Below, in pieces: positions 47,686-58,420 of a DNA stretch of 64,000 bases. Where the stretch lies: assembly GCA_030789695.1 (NCBI GenBank), contig JAULAV010008641.1, forward strand, positions 102,562 to 166,561, in the 5' to 3' direction. A program made the translations under genes and the position numbers. Each line of letters starts with the position of its first letter. The first letter of the stretch is position 1. The DNA comes from Scilla litardierei. Lineage: Eukaryota > Streptophyta > Magnoliopsida > Asparagales > Asparagaceae. Under the pieces are notes generated by a model, which was not told the origin of the DNA, did not search any database, and was given only the letters and a program-made list of their open reading frames with translations.

Positions 47686-47929
47686 TGTAACGACTGCTTT
47701 TCATGTATCTGGATATAATATAATATAATATGTATTTTGGTGGATTTTCTCCTCTTGTGTGGTTTTCGTCTCCGTAGATTTCATTTTCGATCGATTCGTC
47801 GTATTTTCTCGTTTCTTCCTTAGGATTGTCGATTTCGAAGTATGTCACTCGTGACGGACTTCATAACGGTCGTGTCTAACTGTTAGATCAAGCCTAGGAG
47901 TCATAGGAATCGATCCCGGGGCCCCGCGC
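47686..47929 (+). repeat. Tekay-like 3' LTR, first part
   Basis: First 244 bp of the LTR, cut by the copia insertion. Its last five bases (cgcgc, 47925-47929) are one copy of the copia target duplication. The remainder resumes at 60072/60077. Confidence 0.92.
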
Positions 47930-49581
47930 TGTTGAATATTGGACTCCCCGGATTTGGTTTTGGATGATGAGCAAACATAAATAATTCATGAACTAACAAT
48001 TTGTGAGCGCAGTATTGGAGATTGTCGCCAATTTCACGAGAATATTCAAAGCGACATCTCAACACTTCCAAAAGCTCGTATTCAAGCCTAAAGCTTCGTT
48101 GAAGCTCATGCAACGCTTTGGAAATAATGAAGATTCAATCGAAGCTCTCAAAGACCGTTTATTAAGGTTTTATTTATAGTCTTTTAGTTTCGATTGATAG
48201 AATGTTAAGCCTTGAGTATATCTTACGTTTCTATCTTCATTTCGCTCATTTCGTAGCTCTAGGATTCTTGCACATGTTCACTCTAATTTCCTCGAAGCGT
48301 CGCGCTTCGATTCGGACCTTGTTGTGCATGTTAGTTGGTACAAGAACAAGTACTGACCGACTAGATGGAGATCTAGTCGGTCGGCCACTGTTCTTGGACC
48401 GACTAGTTTCAGTCAGTTAAATCTTTGTTCTTTACTGTTTACAGTTAGTCGGTCTACGTTGACTCACCGACCGACTAGTTTGTGAACTAGTCGGTCAGTG
48501 ATGCTTCTTTGACCGACTAGTTGTGATTTACTGTACATGCCAAATTTCTCCTAAGCTACTGTTTACCGTTAGTCGGTCTAAGAACGTTTGATGACCGACT
48601 AGTTGACAATCTAGTCGGTCAACTTTTGTTCTTGGACCGACTAAGTCAACTTGCCTTCAGACTAGTTTTCTAGGTCTGAAATTCTATCTCTTCTCTGATC
48701 TGCTCTTAGTCGGTCCATGCTTTGTGACTGACCGACTAGTTGATGAACTAGTCGGTCAGTGATTGTTCTTTGACCGACTAATTCTCCCAGATTTCTTTCC
48801 GTTGGAGATTGACCTAACTTATGTTTTTGGGTTCCTATAAATACGAACCTAGGTCATTTCTATCTTCAATAGAGCTGCCATTAAGAGATTCATTGAGCCC
48901 TAAAGAGATAGCCATTCTCCCTCAAATCTAAAGCTCTCTTCCTCACAAGAAAGCCATTCTCTCTCATTTCTAGATCTAGAGAGAAGCTTGTTCTTGGTGA
49001 GCTCTTCAAGCTATTGCTTGATCCAAGTCTCCAACTCTTCCCTAGGCACCCATTGCTGCTCATTTCCTTGGTGCTAGGGCTTGGTGACTTCATCTTCCTC
49101 AAATCCTTCATTCCACCTATTGGGTAAGAAAAACTCAAGGTATAGGATTTTGTGGTAAGAGTATTTATTTCATTTAAACTCTTTATATTGCTTATTGGCT
49201 CTCTCGGTTGTGAGAGAAGTTTGTGATCTCGGGTTGTGGGATTCACTTTGCCATTGCATGTATGATTTGATCTTGTGAAGGTTTTTCACAAGATATTCAT
49301 AGTGGAAATCTTGAGTTAGGGTTTCTAACTCAAGTATCCGGAAGGGATCCGGGTGGTTGGGACGTAGGATCACCGGGAACAAGTCGGGGAGACTTGGGTG
49401 GATCCGAACCCATTAACATCGTTTGTTAGCTTTGTTTATTTCATTGTTGTCAATCAATTTAAGCTTCCGCAAATTGATTTGGTGGTTGTTTGCAATTTAA
49501 TTTGGAATTATACGCCTTATTATTTTAAAGTACTATTCACCCCCCCTCTAGTACTTGTGCAGTAGCTGGTAGGGCATTACA
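47930..49581 (+). repeat. Copia 5' LTR
   Basis: 1652 bp. It includes the ACCGACTA module cluster at 48354-48782, a TATA box at 48836, and a leader region with no convincing coding sequence. Ends in GGGCATTACA. Confidence 0.94.
48354..48843 (+). promoter_or_regulatory. Four ACCGACTA modules and TATA box in copia LTR
   Basis: Modules of TAGTCGGT / ACCGACTAG palindromes around 48354-48412, 48444-48528, 48569-48648 and 48708-48782. TATAAATA follows at 48836-48843. The third module and its flank align over about 100 bp with the second module of the Tekay-like LTR. Sireviruses of maize are known, by recall, to have palindrome clusters upstream of the TATA box; this cluster occupies the same place with a different sequence. 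ACCGAC equals the DRE/CRT core. 3' copy at 58845-59272. Confidence 0.7.
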
Positions 49582-49583
49582 TT

Positions 49584-49596
49584 TGGTATCAGAGCC
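49584..49596 (+). other. Primer-binding site (initiator tRNA-Met)
   Basis: TGGTATCAGAGCC, two bases after the LTR, the standard complement of the plant initiator tRNA-Met 3' end. Confidence 0.92.
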
Positions 49597-49608
49597 AGAT
49601 TCTCAGCT

Positions 49609-51849
49609 ATGTCTGCCAACGACAACAAGACCGTGCGTCCACCTTCCAACTATGACACCTTCAGGAACCGTGAAGGAGCATCTTCCGTGATGGAAGGACA
49701 TTCCTCTACGAGGCCTCCATTCTTCAACGGTACCAACTACGGGTACTGGAAGTGTCGGATGGAAACCTTCCTCCGAAGTGCATCTTTATGGAGAACTACA
49801 ATGAAGGAGTATATTGAACCCGAAGAAGAAGATTTTGAGAAATGGACTACCGCGGAGGTCGCCGCGGAGGTAAGCAATGCCAAGGCAATGAACGCCTTGC
49901 AATGTGCATTGGAGCCCGAGGATTTCAATAAGATATGCACATGTAAGAGTGCATATCAAATTTGGAACTCCCTCCTCATTCTACACGAAGGGACGAGTAG
50001 GGTAAGAGACTCTAAACTCGTAGTCGTAACCAAAGATTACGAAATGTTTCATATGCAACAGGGCGAGAAGATGAAAGAATATTACGCTCGTTTCGTTGAC
50101 ATAATAAACGAGTTAGAGGCCCTCGGCAAGATCTACACTCAAAAGGAGAAGTGCTTAAAGCTTATTGAAGGACTTCCCTCTTCTTGGGAAAAACGTACCT
50201 TCGCCATCGAGGAATGTAATGACATGGACAAATATACCGTAGTTCAACTAATGGGTACTTTGATGTCATATGAGGTACGCAAAGATAGCAAGGTGAAGCT
50301 ACAAGAAAAGATGAAGTCATATTTGAACCTAGATGTGCCTAAGAAAAAGGCGATTGCATTCAAGGCGGCTTCATCCACCTCTACCAATGATGAGAACTCG
50401 GAAGAAGAAATGGACATGGAATCCATTGCACTCATGGCAAAGAAGTTCAATCGCTTCTTCCGAAAGGGTAACTTCAAACACAAATCTAAGTTTACATCTA
50501 CTAACGCCTCTCCACCTTTGTGCTTTAAATGCAATAAGCCAGGACACATCAAAGCGGATTGTCCTCAAAACAAGCAAAAGGAGAAGTGGAAGGCGCCAAA
50601 GTATGACAAGTCCAAGAAGTACACGAAAGGAAACAAGAAGGGACTTGTCGGAGCTACCTTCACCGACTCCGAGGATTCCTCAAGCGGAGAGTCGGACGAT
50701 GAGCACGTGGAGCAAGCACACATGTGTTTCATGGCAAGAGAGGAGCACGATCAAGGATCCTCCTCTTCCGATGATAGTGATGAAGAAAGCGATGAGGTAA
50801 CGATGGATGATCTTAGGGATGCTAACACTCAACTTTGGTCAAAATATACTAAGTTAGTAAATAGATATACTAAGGTAAAAGATGACCTAGCTAGCATTCA
50901 AACATCGCCTAAGACTATCATCACCAACAACGACACCGTTGTTGAAGAGTTAAGAAATGAGATAGTAAATCTCAAATCTAAACTTGAACATGTTAGCATT
51001 GAGGATGCGGAAGAACATGAGATAGCGGATTTAACTTCTCAAAACTCGACTTTGAGTATTGAGAACGAGAATCTTAAATCTCGTGTTTATGTGCTCACTT
51101 CGCAAATATCCACTTTGGATACTTCCTTGCGTTCTCTCAAAGAGAAATATGAGGACACATTGGGCCGAATCAACAAATTCAACAAGGGTAAAGGCCATTT
51201 GGATAATATCCTAAAAGATTTACTTCCGGCCAAGCACCACATTGGCTTGGGGTATATGATGGGAAATTCTTCCAAGTCGGTCACTACCTTTGTTAGGCCA
51301 ACTTCCGAAGCCTCAACGAGTGGGAGCAAACACTCTATTGGTAGTTCATCTACCAATGGTGCTTCCACCTCGTCCACACCCTCTTTCGGAAAGAAACCCA
51401 CATTGGGTGGACCTCCAAAGAAGGGGCATGCTTATATGTACACCAATTCCATGCCACGTAGGAACACACGTCCTACTCCACCATCTCACACTTATGATGA
51501 TTTTTATGCAACACATTCTCGGGCACGTGCACACCAAGTGAGACACCCTCACGCACGTGTTCCCACACATGCATATGTACACACACCTCATCATATGAAT
51601 AATTCTCGTCGTGCACCATTCCATCATGTCCCGTATGCCTATCCACAACATGCATCACGTAGAAATCAACGTCGCATGCATGCACCCAATAGGATGATGG
51701 CTCCCAAAGTTTTCACTATTTGGAGCCCAAAGGACACAAGCATGGACGAAAAACAAATATATATGAATGCTTATTTTTCGGATGTTGTGCATAGTAAGAA
51801 TTATGTGGGGAAGTCTAAGTCCACTTGGACTTGGCTTCCAAAGGTCTAA
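49609..51849 (+). CDS. gag: gag, Sirevirus-like (746 aa)
   Basis: It starts at the ATG 49609, 12 nt after the primer site. The capsid region (UBN2/DUF4219 type, about residues 35-230) has PPFFNGTNYGYWKCRM near the N-terminus, then IWNSLLILHEGTSRVRDSKL and LKLIEGLPSSWEKRTFAIEE. One CCHC knuckle, CFKCNKPGHIKADC, begins at residue 305, followed by Lys-rich and then acidic Ser/Asp/Glu-rich segments. Residues about 400-520 look coiled-coil-like (ENENLKSRVYVLTSQISTL). A His/Arg-rich part (residues ~620-690) and TWTWLPKV end the frame at TAA 51847. The long extension after the knuckle is usual for Sireviruses. Intact. Confidence 0.92.
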   Translation: MSANDNKTVRPPSNYDTFRNREGASSVMEGHSSTRPPFFNGTNYGYWKCRMETFLRSASLWRTTMKEYIEPEEEDFEKWTTAEVAAEVSNAKAMNALQCALEPEDFNKICTCKSAYQIWNSLLILHEGTSRVRDSKLVVVTKDYEMFHMQQGEKMKEYYARFVDIINELEALGKIYTQKEKCLKLIEGLPSSWEKRTFAIEECNDMDKYTVVQLMGTLMSYEVRKDSKVKLQEKMKSYLNLDVPKKKAIAFKAASSTSTNDENSEEEMDMESIALMAKKFNRFFRKGNFKHKSKFTSTNASPPLCFKCNKPGHIKADCPQNKQKEKWKAPKYDKSKKYTKGNKKGLVGATFTDSEDSSSGESDDEHVEQAHMCFMAREEHDQGSSSSDDSDEESDEVTMDDLRDANTQLWSKYTKLVNRYTKVKDDLASIQTSPKTIITNNDTVVEELRNEIVNLKSKLEHVSIEDAEEHEIADLTSQNSTLSIENENLKSRVYVLTSQISTLDTSLRSLKEKYEDTLGRINKFNKGKGHLDNILKDLLPAKHHIGLGYMMGNSSKSVTTFVRPTSEASTSGSKHSIGSSSTNGASTSSTPSFGKKPTLGGPPKKGHAYMYTNSMPRRNTRPTPPSHTYDDFYATHSRARAHQVRHPHARVPTHAYVHTPHHMNNSRRAPFHHVPYAYPQHASRRNQRRMHAPNRMMAPKVFTIWSPKDTSMDEKQIYMNAYFSDVVHSKNYVGKSKSTWTWLPKV

Positions 51850-51903
51850 TCCCTTGGACCCAATGACCTTGGGTACCATGATATGAAACTTATCTATCTT
51901 TAG
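51844..51903 (+). other. 60-nt gag-pol junction (intron-like or read-through)
   Basis: Gag and pol share one frame, separated by a TAA (51847) and a TAG (51901). The 60 nt from 51844 to 51903 begin GT and end TTTAG; removing them would fuse the frames exactly. Alternatives are stop-codon read-through or internal initiation. Only the sequence logic supports the intron idea. Confidence 0.35.
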
Positions 51904-54900
51904 GTACTCAAGGAAAAGAAAAAGAAAAGGAGCAACAAATTTAAATCTAGCTCCAAAGGGAATTGGATACTCGATAGCGGGTGCTCCAAACACATGACGG
52001 GTGACGCTCGATTGCTCTCCGGAGTGGTTCCCATTGTGAATGGAAACCGCGTCGTATTTGGAGGCAACGAGAGCGGAACCATCATAGGTGTTGGTAATGT
52101 CGGTAACCCTTCTAAACCATTAATTAGTGATGTGTATCTTGTTAGTGGTTTAAATCATAATCTTATTTCAATAAGTCAACTTTGTGACAAAGGTTACAAA
52201 GTTAGCTTTGCGAAAGGATTGTGTCATATTTTAAGAAAGGATAATGAAAAATTATTATTTTCCGGAACTCGTCGTAAAGACATTTATATTTTGGATCTTC
52301 CTAAGTCATATGAACAATGTCTCGTTGCCAACACAAGTGAACAACACTTATGGCATCGACGCTTTGGACATGTGAACTTTGGAACACTATATAAGCTTTC
52401 AAAATTGAATTCTATTAAAGGTTTTCCGAAGCTTGTTTTTGAAAAGAAAAGTTTTTGTGATTGTTGTCAACGCGGCAAGCTTCCTAAATCTTCATTTAAA
52501 CCTAAGAAAAGCATCTCTACAAAACGGCCACTAGAGCTATTACATCTAGATTTATTTGGGCCAACTAGAGTAGCTTCCTTAGGAAATGCAAGGTATGGAC
52601 TTGTCATCGTAGATGACTATTCAAGATTTACTTGGGTATTTTTCTTGTGCAATAAAAATGAAGCTTTTGAAAACTTCACAATTTTTGTTAAGAAAGTACA
52701 AAATCTCTTAGGAAACACCATTGTCACTATTCGTAGTGATCATGGAGGTGAATTTGAGAATGAGTCTTTTGAGACATTTTGTGATGAAGTTGGTATTACT
52801 CACACCTTCTCTTTCCCTCGTGCACCGCCTCAAAATGGTGTAGTTGAGAGAAAGAATAGGACGCTAGTGGAGTGTGCTCGCACTATGCTTGATGATAGCC
52901 AACTTGGCCATCAATTTTGGGCGGAAGCGGTACACACCGCTTGCTATGTGTTTAATAGAATACTTTTGAGGCCCGGCACTAAACAAACTTGTTATGAATT
53001 GTTGTTTGGTAGGTTGCCTCAAGTTAAACATTTTCGTGTTTTTGGTTCGAAATGTTTTATTAAGAACACATATGGTAGTTTGGACAAATTCGATCCGAGA
53101 TCCGATGAGGGGATTTTTGTGGGATATTCTTCGCGTAGCAAAGCCTATCGGATATTCAACAAACGAACCTCGACGATCGAGGAGTCGCTTCATGTCTCAT
53201 TTAATGAAGGATTTGTTCCAACTAGAATTTCAAATGATAATGATTCTATGGATGTTTTATGTGATTCATTTGATAATTCTAAGTCTATTGATTCTATTGA
53301 GACTAACCCGACTAATGAAGTTGTTGAGAATGTTCCAAGTGATCAAGGTATTCCCAAGCGACTTCATGTCATTCGCGACCATCCCCATGAGCAAGTAATT
53401 GGCAATATTCAAGATAGTGTCAAGACAAGATCACAAGTTCACCACTTCGCCAATTGTGCCTTTGCCTCATCGATAGAGCCAAAGAATATAGTTGAAGCAT
53501 GCGAAGATAGTGCTTGGATACTTGCCATGGAGGAGGAGCTCATTCAATTCGAGAGGAATGAAGTGTGGGAGCTTGTTCCATTGCCTTCGAAGAACCACAC
53601 CGTCATAGGGACAAAGTGGATTTTCAAGAACAAAACCGACGAAAACCAAGTCGTCGTCCGGAACAAAGCTCGGTTAGTAGCTCAAGGCTAACGACAAGAG
53701 GAAGGTATTGATTTCGAAGAATCCTTCGCTCCGGTAGCTAGATTAGAATCAATTAGATTACTTTTGTCTTTTGCATGCCATAAGAATTTTAAATTATTTC
53801 AAATGGATGTTAAAAGTGCTTTTTTAAACGGAGATGTCGTTGAGGAAGTTTACGTTTCTCAACCTCCGGGCTTCATAAATGAAAAATTTCCAAATCACGT
53901 TTTTAAACTAAAGAAAGCTCTTTATGGTTTGAGACAAGCTCCTCGAGCTTGGTATGATCGCCTAAAGAATTTTCTTTTGGATTTGAATTTTAAAATGGGC
54001 GAAGCCGATTCAACTCTTTTTGTTAAGCATGCGAATAATGATATTTTATTAGTACAAATTTATGTTGATGATATCATTTTCGGTGCTACTAACTTCACTC
54101 TTTGCGAAGAGTTTTCTAATGTTATGAAGGAACAATTTGAGATGAGCCACATGTGCGAACTCAAATATTTCTTAGGACTCCAAATTCGCCAAATGAACGA
54201 TGCAATCTTCATCCACCAAACGAAGTACACGGTGGAGTTGCTAAAGCGATTTGGAATGGAGAATACCTCCGGGAAAAAGACTCCAATGAGCACGACTACG
54301 CATCTTGACAAGGATACGGGCGGTAAGGATGTAGACATTCGTTTATATCGAGGTATGATTGGTAGTTTGCTTTATCTTACCGCAAGTAGGCCCGATATTA
54401 TGTTTGCCGTATGTATATGTGCTCGTTATCAGTCTCAACCTAAGGAGTCTCACTTAGTAGCGGTAAAGCGTATTTTTCGCTATCTAAGTTACACTTTAGA
54501 TTTTGGATTACTTTATCCGAGATCTAGCTCTTATGAGTTAATCTCATATAGTGATGCCGATTATGCGGGATGCAAATCCGACAGGAAAAGTACTAGTGGC
54601 ACTTGCCATTTTATAGGAAATTCTCTTGTCTCTTGGTTTTCCAAGAAGCAAAATTCCGTATCACTTTCAACCACCGAGGCGGAATATATTGCCGCCGGTG
54701 CCGCGTGTGCTCAGGTTCTTTGGATGAGACACACACTTAAAGACTTTGGTATAAATTGTGATACTTGCCCTATCATGGTTGACAACCAAAGTGCAATATG
54801 TCTTTCCAAGAACCCGGTACATCATTCCCGTTCGAAACACATAGATGTCCGCCACCACTTTTTAGATGACCATGTTGCTAAAAAGGACATCATTCTAGTG

Positions 54901-55011
54901 TACGTTGAAACCCAAAAGCAAATCGCCGATATTTTCACGAAACCCCTAAAGGAGGACTCCTTTGTGCGGTTGCGTCGAGAATTGGGGATTATGGGTGAAT
55001 CCGAAATATAG
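51904..55011 (+). pseudogene. pol: pol: protease, integrase, reverse transcriptase, RNase H (one stop)
   Basis: A single frame. Protease has WILDSGCSKHMTGD (active Asp at 51973). Integrase follows with an HHCC region (WHRRFGHVNF, then CDCCQRGK) and the catalytic residues in LDLFGP, IRSDHGGEF and PQNGVVERKNRT. A TAA at 53689 breaks the frame just after ARLVAQG; Tyr is usual there, so it is a single-base change and not a C-to-T one. Beyond it the frame is open: [14 protein letters not shown], then [19 protein letters not shown] (RT active site, 54061) and [15 protein letters not shown]. RNase H ends it with [18 protein letters not shown] and [11 protein letters not shown]. The order integrase before RT defines Ty1/copia. 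The stop makes this copy probably dependent on others. Confidence 0.92.
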
Positions 55012-55254
55012 GATTCATGTTTCATTCAATAATTTTGCATGCTATTATTCTTGACAATATCTCATTCATGCTAGAATTATTGGATTTTTCGAGAATTTTA
55101 AGTGTTATCTTAATTTTTCGTTCGATTTGTGCGTAATCGTCAAATTTCTGTTTTTCGATGTTTAATGGGGTAGTTTAGATGTCTATTGAGAGTTTTGAGA
55201 TTTTTCGTCCAAGCGTATTATGGAGAGAACTTAATTTTCAAGTTTTTGACTCTT
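55012..55254 (+). other. Spacer after copia pol
   Basis: AT-rich, no ORF of interest. It leads into the internal ACCGACTA cluster. Confidence 0.5.
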
Positions 55255-55445
55255 TAGTCGGTTCATGTTCAGTGACCGACCGACTAGATTGAGATCTAGT
55301 CGGTCAGTAATCGAACGCAGACCGACTAAATCTTGTCAGTCTTCTTGGATTCAGCCACTGTTTGCACCTAGTCGGTTCAAGCTCATTTACCGACCGACTA
55401 GTTTGTGAACTAGTCGGTCAGTGCTTGAACTGTGACCGACTAGTT
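55255..55445 (+). promoter_or_regulatory. Internal ACCGACTA modules ahead of copia downstream ORF
   Basis: Two full modules (55255-55328 and 55369-55445) of the same type as in the copia LTR, including the spaced palindrome ACCGACTAG...CTAGTCGGT, plus a degraded third near 55487-55520 (CGACCGACTTAAAC, then TAGTCGATCGA). They lie about 340-530 bp before the downstream ORF. No obvious TATA box follows. A subgenomic promoter or enhancer is the natural guess. Confidence 0.55.
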
Positions 55446-55787
55446 GTGCCAGGGGCTGTTTGGTCATTTGGGAAATCGACCGACTTAAACTCAGTTTAGT
55501 CGATCGATTTCCATTCTAATCGATCGAAAACTCAGTTCACTCCGCTCAAAACCCCGACCCTTCCCCTTCCGATCGACTTCCGGCCTCTTTCCGATCATCT
55601 CCGCCGTCGCCGGCCGTCGTTCTTCCTCCTAGGGTAAACCTACCTCCTCCCTCTCCTATCTAGGGTTTCGTTTTCAGCTCTAGGGTTAGGTTTCTCTGCC
55701 TAGGGTTCTAAATTTCTTCCTCTAGGGTTTCGGATTTCTAGGGTTGTGCTAGGATTCGTTGATTTGATCTCGTGTCTTGCTTCGACT

Positions 55788-57485
55788 ATGGCAAGAACAC
55801 GCATTCCGATCCCTTCCTCTAACCCCTCTCCGATGACCGTTGATCCAACCTCTTCGGATCCCGAGCATCCAACCCCTACGAAGCGTAGAGCCAAGACCAC
55901 CCATCCTTCGTCGTCTTCGCCTCCTCTCAAGAAGAAGAGGACGACGACCGCCAAGCCTAGAGGTCAACCCAAACCCAAACCCAAACCTAAGCCAAAGGCC
56001 AAATCTCTTGCCTCTCCTTCTTCGTTCCATACTCCTACCGATTCCGATACGGAGTATAATCCCGAGACCGAGACTCATAGGGAACCCACTCCTCCTATTC
56101 ATCCCGAGTCTAGCACCCACCCTCGTACGTCTTCTCGAAAGCCTAAGGGAAAGGCTCCGATGCCGGTGGGCGGTGTCGATATTTCCTTATGTCGCGATGA
56201 CCCTTTGTGCCTTGCGGCATATAATCGTATCGAACATTGTCCGCTGCTTCTGGAGCATTTCGTCCAGTTCAGCGACTTCATAGGGCTAGCTGATCTTCTG
56301 TCGTCGTCGGGTCTTCTCGATTACCTTCGATTTGACCCGAAGGCGAATCCTCGCCCCTATCCTAGATTAGTGAAGCTTTTCTATGCCAATAGGATCCGGG
56401 GTCAGTACGATCAGACCCACTCTATTGAGACGACCGTTTTGGGGACTCCTATAGTCCTCACTGCGGAAATCTTAGGAGAGATTCTGGGTATCTCTTCGTC
56501 TGGCCTTCTTCCTTCTGATATCTCGGTAGATGATATTTCCTCTCTTGACCAGACCATCCTATCAGAGATTTTCCATCAGATTCCTCCTGCTATGATTGGC
56601 GTGCCCTCTAAATCTTTTAAGCCAAATGCTTGGGTCCTAAATTTGATTCTGAAGTCGTGCTTGCTTCCCAAGTACGGCTCCTCATCTTTACCATCCCAGC
56701 CATTTTTGAAGCTTATCTATGCGATCTTCATGGGGAGCTCGATTAATTGGGCTCGAATTATACTCGACAAGATTGATTCTTTCGAGTGTATTCGAAAGTC
56801 CAATAAATCGGCTCATATTCCTTTTCCTTGCATGTTGACCCTCGTGTTTCGTCACTTTCGTGTCACATTGCCTCGTGACGATGAGCGTCCCCTCGGTCCT
56901 CCGCTGAATGCGACGGCCGTCAAGAAATCTCTTGCGGCGCTTCGTCACGTTCAGAGGACGACTCCTTCAGCGTCTGTCCCTGCCTCAGCCACTGCCTCTG
57001 CTTCTCCCGTTGCCACCCTTGATGACGTCGTCCGGATACTTCTTCGTCACGAGTCCCGCTTGGCTCGTACCGAGGAGGTGGTCTGCCGTATGGCACGTCA
57101 GATGGGTGTTGAGCTTCCTCCTTCCGTGTCTGAGGGAGAGGAGATGGATGAGATGGATGAGGAGGACGTTGAGGAGATCTGTCGTGCTTCGACTCGTGCC
57201 CCTAAGGGCACTTCTGCTGCTGCTGGTACTTCCACTTCTGCTCCTGGAGTTGCCACCTCTTCCGGTGTTCCAGAGCCATCTGCTGCTGATCCAGTTTCCG
57301 AGCCTGCTCATGTATCTGCTGCTGTTGCTTCTGTCGAGACTCCTGCTGCTGTTGAGCCTGTTGCTGAGATCTCGACTCCTGCCCCGACGATTCCATCTGT
57401 TGAGACACCTCTTCTCCCTGCAGATCCTGAGTCCACTCCGTCGACTGGACCCACGGACGCTGCAGATCCTGCCTCCTCCTCGTGA
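55788..57485 (+). CDS. Sirevirus-type downstream ORF protein (565 aa)
   Basis: The frame is open from 55746; the ATG at 55788 (MARTRIPIPSSNPSP) is the more likely start. The N-terminal ~115 residues are Pro/Ser/Lys-rich with basic runs (KKKR, PKPKPKPKPKAK). The central region, from about residue 130 to 370, resembles the plant transposon-protein family found after pol in Sireviruses, with RLVKLFYANRIRG, VLGTPIVLTAEILGEILGI and INWARIILDKIDS. The C-terminus has an acidic run (EGEEMDEMDEEDVEE) and an Ala/Ser/Thr/Pro-rich tail. Such ORFs are often called env-like, but I see no membrane segment or signal peptide. Intact; function unknown. Confidence 0.78.
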   Translation: MARTRIPIPSSNPSPMTVDPTSSDPEHPTPTKRRAKTTHPSSSSPPLKKKRTTTAKPRGQPKPKPKPKPKAKSLASPSSFHTPTDSDTEYNPETETHREPTPPIHPESSTHPRTSSRKPKGKAPMPVGGVDISLCRDDPLCLAAYNRIEHCPLLLEHFVQFSDFIGLADLLSSSGLLDYLRFDPKANPRPYPRLVKLFYANRIRGQYDQTHSIETTVLGTPIVLTAEILGEILGISSSGLLPSDISVDDISSLDQTILSEIFHQIPPAMIGVPSKSFKPNAWVLNLILKSCLLPKYGSSSLPSQPFLKLIYAIFMGSSINWARIILDKIDSFECIRKSNKSAHIPFPCMLTLVFRHFRVTLPRDDERPLGPPLNATAVKKSLAALRHVQRTTPSASVPASATASASPVATLDDVVRILLRHESRLARTEEVVCRMARQMGVELPPSVSEGEEMDEMDEEDVEEICRASTRAPKGTSAAAGTSTSAPGVATSSGVPEPSAADPVSEPAHVSAAVASVETPAAVEPVAEISTPAPTIPSVETPLLPADPESTPSTGPTDAADPASSS

Positions 57486-58406
57486 TCGTTGTTCCGAGGA
57501 CTCTCCATATACACTTTGGATGATGTATTCTAGTGAGAGAGTTTTGGGTTAGGATGGGGTTGAGAGTTGCCTTGTTGTATTGCTTTTGTGCTTTCTGATT
57601 GTCGGTGTTGGATTGTATGATATGTTGATGATGATGTATTTCTTTTTGATGATATGTAGCACTTGATATGATGTATCTCTTATATTCGATGTGATATCTT
57701 TTGGATGTACTCATGTTGTCTCTATGTATATATATGTTCATCATCGATCACTTTATCTTTTATTCGTCGTGCAAATTTAATATTCGTTGAATATATTTGA
57801 AATGTGATATCGAATCGACGCATAAAAAGTTGGTTAAATGGATTTTATAGAATTGTTTTTCATGCTCAAAATTAACCAAGAATATTGAATATTGAAGAGT
57901 ATGTTTCTTTATTCAAGACATGAATAAACATTTGGTATTTTTTGATGATTTTGATTATCGTTGATTTTTATTGATAATGGAAAATTTGACACACCTTGTT
58001 TTGATTTCCACATTTTTCCCTTGGTGTCAAGTTGGTCCATTGTCTTCGTCTACGACTCCCGATGTTGGATTTTACATTTCCTAATTGTTGTCGTTGTATG
58101 CCCCCCATTTTTGGGATAATGCCAAAGGGGGAGAGATAATGATAATAAATAGCGCAAATGAAAAATTTAACTCAATTTCCAAGAATCTAGTTTGATATGT
58201 TAGATTCAGGGGGAGTTAAGATACAAATAAGGATTTTCAAAATCCGATATTTCAAAAATCAATTCACTTTATTTATCTTACTCGTCTGCTTGACACAATT
58301 CATTTATATTCATTTTGGAATTAACGTGTCATCAATGCAGGGGGAGTAAGTATTTTACATTTGAATTATTATCTTTGATTATTATTTATGTTGGTTTGTC
58401 ATCACC
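57486..58406 (+). other. Copia 3' non-coding region with repeated polypurine-like tracts
   Basis: T-rich DNA with GGGGGAG tracts at 58124-58134, 58207-58215 and 58338-58346, similar to the terminal tract. Repeated polypurine tracts are described for Sireviruses. No coding potential seen. Confidence 0.6.
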
Positions 58407-58420
58407 AAAAAGGGGGAGAA
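58407..58420 (+). other. Copia polypurine tract
   Basis: AAAAAGGGGGAGAA directly before the TGTTGAAT start of the 3' LTR. Confidence 0.85.
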
